Assembly (NCBI GenBank): GCA_033032175.1
Contig: CM065318.1
Location: 6,324,001-6,388,000 of the forward strand
DNA: 64,000 nt
Origin: Saturnia japonica
Lineage: Eukaryota > Arthropoda > Insecta > Lepidoptera > Saturniidae
Direction: 5' to 3'
Shown: piece by piece, positions 57,684-64,000 of the stretch
Layout of the letters: every line of letters starts with the position of its first letter
Position numbering within the stretch: the stretch's first letter is position 1
Position numbers and translations under genes: made by a program
The notes under the pieces: model-generated
The model's input: only the letters and a program-made list of their open reading frames with translations
Told to the model about the DNA's origin: nothing
Databases searched by the model: none

Positions 57684-59010
57684 TCTTTTTCTGTTAGCCT
57701 TAGGGGCCCAAAGCCGCTGCGGCTTTTACAGCTTCACCGAATTTGGGGGCGAGCGCACAGGGCACTCAGCCGCGAAAGTTATTGGGACGACTCGCGCGAG
57801 GGTGCCAAAGTGGCCGGACCTCGGCTCGGGCGGTCGTCGCGTATGCAATTAAGTCGCGATCTAATCGAATCCTACTCCTACGATTCGAGCTAACTAATAT
57901 ATACTCATAGGCATGTTCCCTTCCTCCTGGGAGGAAGGAAGGAACCATGCGTATGTGCATTTATTGATCGGAAATGTTTTCTACACTAACTAGTGCAAAA
58001 CTAACTAGCGCAAAAAAAGGAAAAAAAGGTCCCTCTACAGAACCCATGTACCTGTGTAGTGCACGTGTGTATGTTAATACGTGTGTAATGTTGTATGTGG
58101 GTAGCTAAGTGTTGCACGTATAGTGTCACTTGTATCGCGCGGGCGGTTATTGCCTTGACCCAAGGGCTTCACGCCGAGGAAACGGACCTAGGCTTGGGTT
58201 ACCGCTGGAGAGGGTGGACGTAGGGGGTGTGCGGGAGCGATATTTACCGCCCGTCCTCTGCGGAGAGAACGGTGGTTACGCGGGCGTGGGCGCTAACACG
58301 CTGTTTGAAGAGACGGAAGAATAATATTTATTTGCATTTTCGACGCGATCGTCCGGGTCGGTAAAAATGTTACGCGGCCGGCGTTTATGCAGGGTGGTCG
58401 TGGGTTCCGCGACATAAGTAGCAGCTGCTTTAATTCACGGATTCGTGTGATTCGACGCTGTGTCGAAATACGAACGAGAGAGATGTCTGACGTAGGCATG
58501 AATCGAAGAAAGATCCATATCTCTATGGAGATCTTCGCTTCGAATATACCTAGGGTCCCCGGTGAGACGATATAGAAACCTATTCTGTATGATTTGTAAC
58601 CGTTTGAAGTTCGATTCGGACATATGTGTGAACGCTGCGCAACTATATGTCATAATCGGACGGATGCACATCTTGTAGAGCGTGAGCTTATGTCTCGTAA
58701 ACATTTTGCTCACCGGACATAATAGAGGATGTAAACGGCCTAGGACCCAAGCGGCCCTGTTCCTAACTCTACGGGTATGGGGTCTAAAAGAGAGCCTACT
58801 ATCTAGAGTTACGCCTAGATATTTGGTCTCTCTCACAAAGGGGATCGGATTACCGTAGAGTTCAAGAGGTTTGAGCCTCCACGGCAACCGTGAGGAATCC
58901 GCATCGAAGAGAATCGCGGCGCTCTTCGAGGGATTAACGGCTATTCGTCACTCGTTAAACCACTTCCCGAGAGTGGTCACGGCGCGTTGGACATTGTCTG
59001 TAGTCGGGTT
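57684..59010 (-). mobile_element. Jockey LINE copy 2, 5'-truncated
   Basis: It is homologous to copy 1 from its RT C-terminus to the 3' end: coding 58887-58435 has ETKYLGVTLDSRLSF, YKMCIRPIMTYSC and LHRDMDLSSIHAYVRHL. A 3' UTR follows to a short A run at 57686-57690. It is not split by the LTR element, so it gives the empty-site sequence for the insertion at 1519/1520. The 5' truncation is near 59010. Confidence 0.8.
58435..58887 (-). pseudogene. Jockey ORF2 C-terminal fragment, copy 2
   Basis: An open frame of 150 codons, collinear with 1828-2199 and sharing about three quarters of its residues by eye. The first residues (PWRLKPLELYGNPIPFV) lie just after the RT palm. There is no YADD, so it is not functional. 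Confidence 0.75.
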
Positions 59011-59629
59011 CTTGTATATATACTCAATTGTTGAGTAAATTTCCGTAACGCGATGTAGGATGCGTCGTATGTGGCTCGATAGATGTCGCTGATGTCGCTA
59101 TGTAGGATGCGTCAGTTGTGGCGAGAGATGTCGCCACACGTCTACTAAATATTAAATTACACTTTAAAACCTTAAACATTGCAAAAATAAGCGGGATTTG
59201 TTTTGATATTTATTTACATAAACCGATAGCACATAAGAAAATGATCTTATATCCTTATCTCGTTTTAACACAAGCGTTTGCTATGCTCTTTATTTTTTGA
59301 GTTACCGATCTACATTTATGAAATCTATGCTACGACGAAACTCGGAAACTACATCATTGTAACACTATAATGGGGATAGATTTTATTAAAAGCCAGGAAC
59401 TCTTTGATTACATTAGGTTTTTACATAACTGTAAATACGTGTTATGCAGTAAGTAGGTAACTAATCTATGGTCGTAACAATGTAAGCAGTGAGTCAACAT
59501 TGAATTGTAAATATTGAAACTACGGTATTTTATTTTCGTATACTATTCGTTTGACTACATGAGCTATAAAGGGGGTTAGACCTGGAGTTAGATATTTTAT
59601 TTCTCCTTTAAGGAATTACCTTCCTTAAA

Positions 59630-59955
59630 GTGGTGACGTCGAAACACTATCTCTTCCCTAAAGTGGTAAATGCCAACTTTCTACAGCTAAAAACCTGTGT
59701 AAGGTGTGACTGCTGGAACGAGAGGCACGTATCAAAGAGAGGTAGGACACAGAGGAAATTCTTTGTAGGTTTCCCTCTACTCGGGGCAATCCGACTGGTG
59801 GAATACCTACACCCTACAGAAGATCGTAGCCAAATAACCTTGTATGTAACTGCGGTGAATATAGGGTTCCCGGAACTTCGGGTTCTTCGGGTAGGGGGGT
59901 TTAAAGTCGGAAACGCGCTAATGATACCCATAAGGCTACGGTAACCTCTTACCAT
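59630..59955. other. Open on both strands, unidentified
   Basis: Frames of about 100 codons occur on plus (59630-59944) and minus (59955-59647). The minus frame is Arg/Ser/Thr-rich with no motif I know. Its neighbour on that strand is an RTE relic, so it may be part of a mobile element. Confidence 0.25.
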
Positions 59956-59984
59956 CAGGGCCGTATGCTTGTTTGCTGACTTGG

Positions 59985-60420
59985 TAGTCTAAAAAACACC
60001 TTCCTCATCATTTCAAATTCACTCGTGGCCATTTTCCAAAGTTAGTATCATTCCTCACATAATCCATTATTAATACCTCCTCTATTCGTCCACCATTATA
60101 CGTAACAGTAATTGACTTTCATCCCTCCTCATGACGTGATAACACGCTATTTCCTCTGATATAGGATTTCATAGTTCCAACTCATTTCTAATATTATCCA
60201 TTCTAGTTATACCAGTTATGCATCTTAACATTCGAATCTCTGCCACGTGGAATCTTCCGTCTCTTTCGTTGCCCAATATTCCTCAGTCATCGATACGACA
60301 GGTCTTACATATAATTGTTTTATACATTTTTCTATTAAGTTTCAAGGGCATTCATAGTCACATGTATTTTCCAAGACCTGTTGCCATTTCATCCCCCTGC
60401 ATTTATCCTCATCTTCATTA
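59985..60420 (-). pseudogene. RTE/BovB-like LINE C-terminal relic
   Basis: On the minus strand, IKQLYVRPVVSMTEEYWATK (60330-60270) matches the post-RT region of RTE LINEs. HVMRRDES near 60120 matches their conserved GHVMRR block. Stops and frameshifts lie between them. Confidence 0.65.
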
Positions 60421-60732
60421 ATGAAATGAAGAGGTCCGTTAGCAAAAGTTATAGTGTTTGTGTCACTGTGCATAACCAAATAAATATAATTACATTTCTC
60501 TGTGTTTAAAAGTTAGTATATTATTGTTTTCTTTGGAAAAATACCATGTATTGCGTATCGTTTTTTTTTTACTATTAGACTTGTAAACTTTTGACAGATT
60601 TTATGTCATCACAAGCTTGTAACAGCATCCCCCCAATGTGATGTTTTATTGTTTTCTATTATGAATATAATTATAAACTTAAACTGTTGTATTTCTTTTC
60701 TTTTTTTAACTTAAATTAAAAAAATATTTTAT

Positions 60733-60754
60733 ACCTACTACTACTACTACTACT
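60733..60754. repeat. TAC microsatellite
   Basis: Six or seven TAC/CTA units immediately before the Jockey 3' copy. Confidence 0.85.
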
Positions 60755-61306
60755 AGAGCCTACTATAGCCACCCTCTCCAGCGGTAACCCAAGCCTAGGT
60801 CCGTTCCTCGGCGTGAAGCCCTTGGGGCAGGCAGCCGCCCGCGCGATACAAGTGACACTATACGTGCAACACTCAGCTACCCACATACAACATTACACAC
60901 GTATGAACATACATACGTGCACACCACACATGTACATGGGTTCTGTAAGGGACCTTTTTTTCTCTTTTTGCGCTAGTTAGTGTAGAAATACTTTCAAATC
61001 ACTAAATACACATACACATGGTTCCTTCCTTCCTCCCAGGAGGAAGGGAACATGCCTATGAGTATATATTAGTTAGCTCGAATCGTAGAAGTAAGGATTC
61101 AGTTAGATCGCGACCTATTTGTATGCGCGACGACCGCCCGAACCGAGGTCCGGCCACTTTGCCACCCTCGTGCGAGTCGTCCGAACGACTTTCGCAGTTG
61201 AGTGCCTTCTGTGCTCGCCCCCAAGTTCGGTGAAGCTGTAAAAGCCGCAGCGGCTTCAGGGCTCCTAAGGCTAACAGTGAAGTCAGATCTAAAAAAAAAT
61301 TAAAAA
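60752..61306 (+). mobile_element. Jockey LINE 3'-end copy with poly-A tail
   Basis: It contains the reverse complement of the 3' UTR seen at 57684-58250: 'cctaggtccgttcctcggcg', 'agtgacactatacgtgcaac', and 'tccttcctcccagg', which is a small palindrome with the following 'aggagg'. 'aaagccgcagcggcttc' comes next, and it ends in nine A at 61292-61300. It is non-coding here. Confidence 0.8.
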
Positions 61307-62640
61307 ATATACCTACTAGAGAATACAGAGGTATACTCCAACGGATGACCAATTATTCAATAGTTTATATGATTTAAAATATTTACCAATTACATTTTTT
61401 ATGTTTACCTGCATGCATTTTATAAAACAAGCATTTTAAAAAGCAGATTACGTCTACGAAAAAAATGATCACAAAGGGCAGATAGTTTAGAATTAATATT
61501 CCAAGAATATGAATATAATATTGTTTTGGTTTTGTTTCATATAATTAAAATTACTAAATCTTCTTTTGTATAATACGATTTATATCCTATCTGTCTAATT
61601 TTACTCGTAGCTTGTTCATAAATCATATTTAGGTATATTTATTTATTAAAAAAGTGCTAACAGCGCGCATATTTTACTTGAGCCATTTTTACAAATTATT
61701 CTAAGTCTAATACAAGTATGCGAACCTAATAAAGGCGCTTACTACATTGATAAAATAAAATAACGCAAATGTAATTAAAAAATAAAATAAAGTAAGTTAA
61801 TACAATGTTTATTGTTTAAACGAAGTCATTCGACCGAGTCAAAGGACTGGATGGATTTGCCTGATACTGAATAAATGACAGTTTTGTTCAGTACTAAATC
61901 ATTAATTATTATTTTATGGAGCAAAAAAATGGCTTACGTGTACATAAGTACACGGTGACGGTGCGTCTCTATTTGACGGGTCTATTTTTTTTTGTTATTG
62001 GTATAAAAGTATATTTACTGACACAACATGCAACAATGTTAAATGTTTGTTTTCAATAACGAAGGTTACATCAATAGTATGTAATCATTTATATAAATGT
62101 CTTTCAATAACGTTATCAGCAATAAAATATACCTATAAGAGTACCGGAGTGGGATATACTACCTTATTATATGGATCGGAAGTGCGTCTCGAATCATACA
62201 TATTTACCTACTCTATGATATTTACTTAGCAACAGATATCACTTCAACAGGTTCTAGAAAGTTATCCGTTAAAGTAAGTATGGTTAAGTTAAGGTCCATG
62301 TTAATCAGTTACCTGCATGGTGCGTGATATCTACTTTGCTTTGAATTGTAAGTATAAATTATGAAGTCAAATTATGGAACGAGAAACGTTCTCGTTCAGT
62401 AGGTACCGGCCGGCATCGATCGAGGGCGCGGGGAGTCTACAACATCATGTTATCGATCGGTCTCGTTGCCAGGTCACGTACTTAGTAAGTACAAGTTCTG
62501 GGAGGATACTTGTCGAGGCCAAACGAGTCAAAATTGAATGGGTACATAACTAATAGTGGGTTTTCGTGTCGACCTCTGAGTAATAAAGTTAATCCAGATC
62601 TTGTGTAGTGTAATATCGGGTGGGGCGAGTAGCGTGCGGT
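61307..62640. other. AT-rich DNA upstream of Vat1
   Basis: No genes or clear elements. GC content rises after 62400. Confidence 0.45.
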
Positions 62641-62958
62641 GAGAAAAACCGCCCGGCCGGCTCGGCGCGCGGCCACCTGTTCGCCGCACGATGGCGCGCG
62701 CGTGCTCTCCCCCTCCGGCCCTGCTCACACCTCCCCCCGACGCGGCGCGGCGGCGGCGGCGGCGGCGTGGTGCAACCCCACCCCGCGGTCGGCACCCTCG
62801 CGTTCGTGTACGACGGCCGCTGCGCGCGCTGCTCCCTTCCCTCGAATCATTCGTTCCGCGACGCGTCGTCTCGCTGGCCGGCTTAGTTTTACCGGGTTCA
62901 CTTCTAACGTGTACACCAAACGTTTCGGTTCGCCCATTCATATTTTTAAATATCGAAC
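62640..62958 (+). promoter_or_regulatory. GC/CpG-rich promoter-proximal region and 5' UTR of Vat1
   Basis: About 250 bp is very rich in CpG, with a CGG run at 62750-62767. It lies directly before the Vat1 start codon. Open frames on both strands here are a by-product of the composition. There is no TATA box, so initiation is likely dispersed. Confidence 0.5.
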
Positions 62959-63212
62959 ATGACGGAAAACACGGATGCGCCCGCGACCCCGGCGCCCGAG
63001 AAGACTCCTACTGAAAATGGCACGAGCACTGAGACACCGCCAGAAGAGACCGCTGATAAGCCTGTAGAGGAGAAGAAGGAAGAGACTCCGCCGCCGAAGG
63101 AGATGCGCGCTGTCGTCCTAACCGGCTTCGGAGGACTTAAGACGGTCAAGATTCTTAAAAAGCCGGAACCGACTGTAGCGGAGGGCGAGGTCTTGATTCG
63201 TGTTAAGGCTTG
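62959..63212 (+). CDS. Vat1: Synaptic vesicle protein VAT-1 homolog, first coding exon
   Basis: The ATG is followed by 84 codons and two bases of a split codon, then the donor GTGAGT. Residues 1-48 are a disordered acidic/Pro/Thr stretch (ATPAPEKTPTEN, EEKKEETPPPKE). Residue 49 starts the GroES-like fold of the zinc-independent MDR quinone-oxidoreductase family (MRAVVLTGFGGLKTVKILKK, EGEVLIRVKA). The next exon, beyond the visible intron, should continue GLNFxDLM. VAT-1 proteins bind vesicle and mitochondrial membranes and NADPH. The remaining exons are off the right edge. Confidence 0.88.
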
Positions 63213-64000
63213 GTGAGTTTTTTCTTGACTACCTTCAAAAATTAATTATTTTTTGCTTTCTTTATATCTTTAACGAAAATAGTTTCGCCTAATAAATCTA
63301 ACTTTCCTATTACATCTACCGAAATGTGGATAGAGTTTGCGTCTGTTTCAACTATTTTTAAAATTCAATACCAAATTTGTCGTTGAATGTGACACATGTT
63401 TAGGGAAGGACGGACGGTTCGAGCGCTATCCGACCAGGCTCCGTTATGTTTTAGTTAGGTACCCGCTAACATCTGCCGCCTCGTCGCAACACGGATGAGA
63501 CGCTCTCTCGTGCAGCCAACTCGTGCAATTGGAAATTTTCACACATCTATGAATTACGATATAGGTATCTTAAAATCGAATTATGCGCATTAAACCGACT
63601 TATTTACACATCGTCGATTACAGCGCCAATATTGAAGTCCAGATGACTAACGATCAATATTTTGAATCACATAATTCGTTTGTGAACGTATTTCGTTATT
63701 TCGTTCGATTTCGCCAGACTATTATTATTTATTCATAACATTGCCTATGTACATATGTTTTCCATAATCGTCGGAATGACTGCTTTCGTGCATGCATGTG
63801 CGTGCACCGATGCATAGCGCTGTTTGGATGCACGGACGGCTGTAACAAATTAATGATATTTTGTCATCGGAATCCGCTGCGAGACGAGTTCGTGCGAAAG
63901 GGAGTTAAGCGCCTACTGACATTGTTCTTTGTTCGTTTTTATCGCTCCAGTACTTCAAATAATGCATCGGGCCGGTCGTGGTCGCGTCAGCATGCTACTT
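63213..64000 (+). other. Start of Vat1 intron 1
   Basis: 788 bp with no acceptor followed by VAT-1-like coding, so the next exon lies outside the window. No element is recognised. Confidence 0.6.

Noticed and set aside
57582..57893. Plus-strand ORF of 103 codons
   Set aside because: It lies in the Jockey 3' UTR read backwards; open because of GC content.
62528..62941. Several long ORFs on both strands
   Set aside because: Arg/Ala/Pro-rich frames of a CpG-rich promoter region; stops are simply rare there.

Overview
The window looks like insect nuclear DNA, most probably from a moth or butterfly. Genes are split by GT-AG introns, the intergenic and intronic DNA is AT-rich, and there are many copies of short repeats of the kind that saturate lepidopteran genomes. 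These include RTE-like pieces starting near 'actagctgtgcccgcggcttcg' (given here only as a type), tRNA-derived SINEs, a cecropia-type mariner and Jockey elements. The species cannot be named from sequence alone.

Four host genes were assembled exon by exon, checking reading phase at every junction. (1) Sgf29 (+, 8339-17298, N-terminus not found) encodes the tandem-Tudor histone reader of the SAGA complex. (2) Rbf (-, 40686-20215, complete) has 18 exons and 917 codons and encodes a retinoblastoma-family pocket protein. (3) RBFA (+, 48969-55464, complete) has 6 exons and 350 codons and encodes the mitochondrial ribosome-binding factor A. (4) Vat1 (+, first coding exon 62959-63212, running off the right edge) encodes a VAT-1-like medium-chain oxidoreductase. 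The first two act in chromatin and cell-cycle control and the third in mitoribosome maturation. There is no operon-like logic; the genes are simply neighbours.

The rest is mobile-element debris. The left 7 kb is a nest: a 5'-truncated Jockey LINE (-, 1520-5597) is split by a Ty3/Gypsy CsRn1-type LTR element (-, 1-1519) and abuts another LINE tail (+, 5598-6390). Rbf introns carry a mariner, two LINE fragments, MITEs and SINEs. Between Rbf and RBFA lies a region of DNA-transposon remains: a Tc1/mariner-like DDE relic, hAT-like ends enclosing younger LINE copies, and a P-element relic with its own intron. An RBFA intron holds a 1.17-kb foldback element. Between RBFA and Vat1 are a pogo/Tigger relic and two inverted Jockey 3' ends.

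I see no clear undescribed system. The most useful leads are: a LINE whose poly-A tail ends 9 nt inside an Rbf splice donor; competing Rbf exon-9 donors; a possible -1 frameshift site between gag and protease; the P-element relic with its intron; the foldback element; and a few unassigned GC-rich segments and one Cys-containing ORF inside an Rbf intron.
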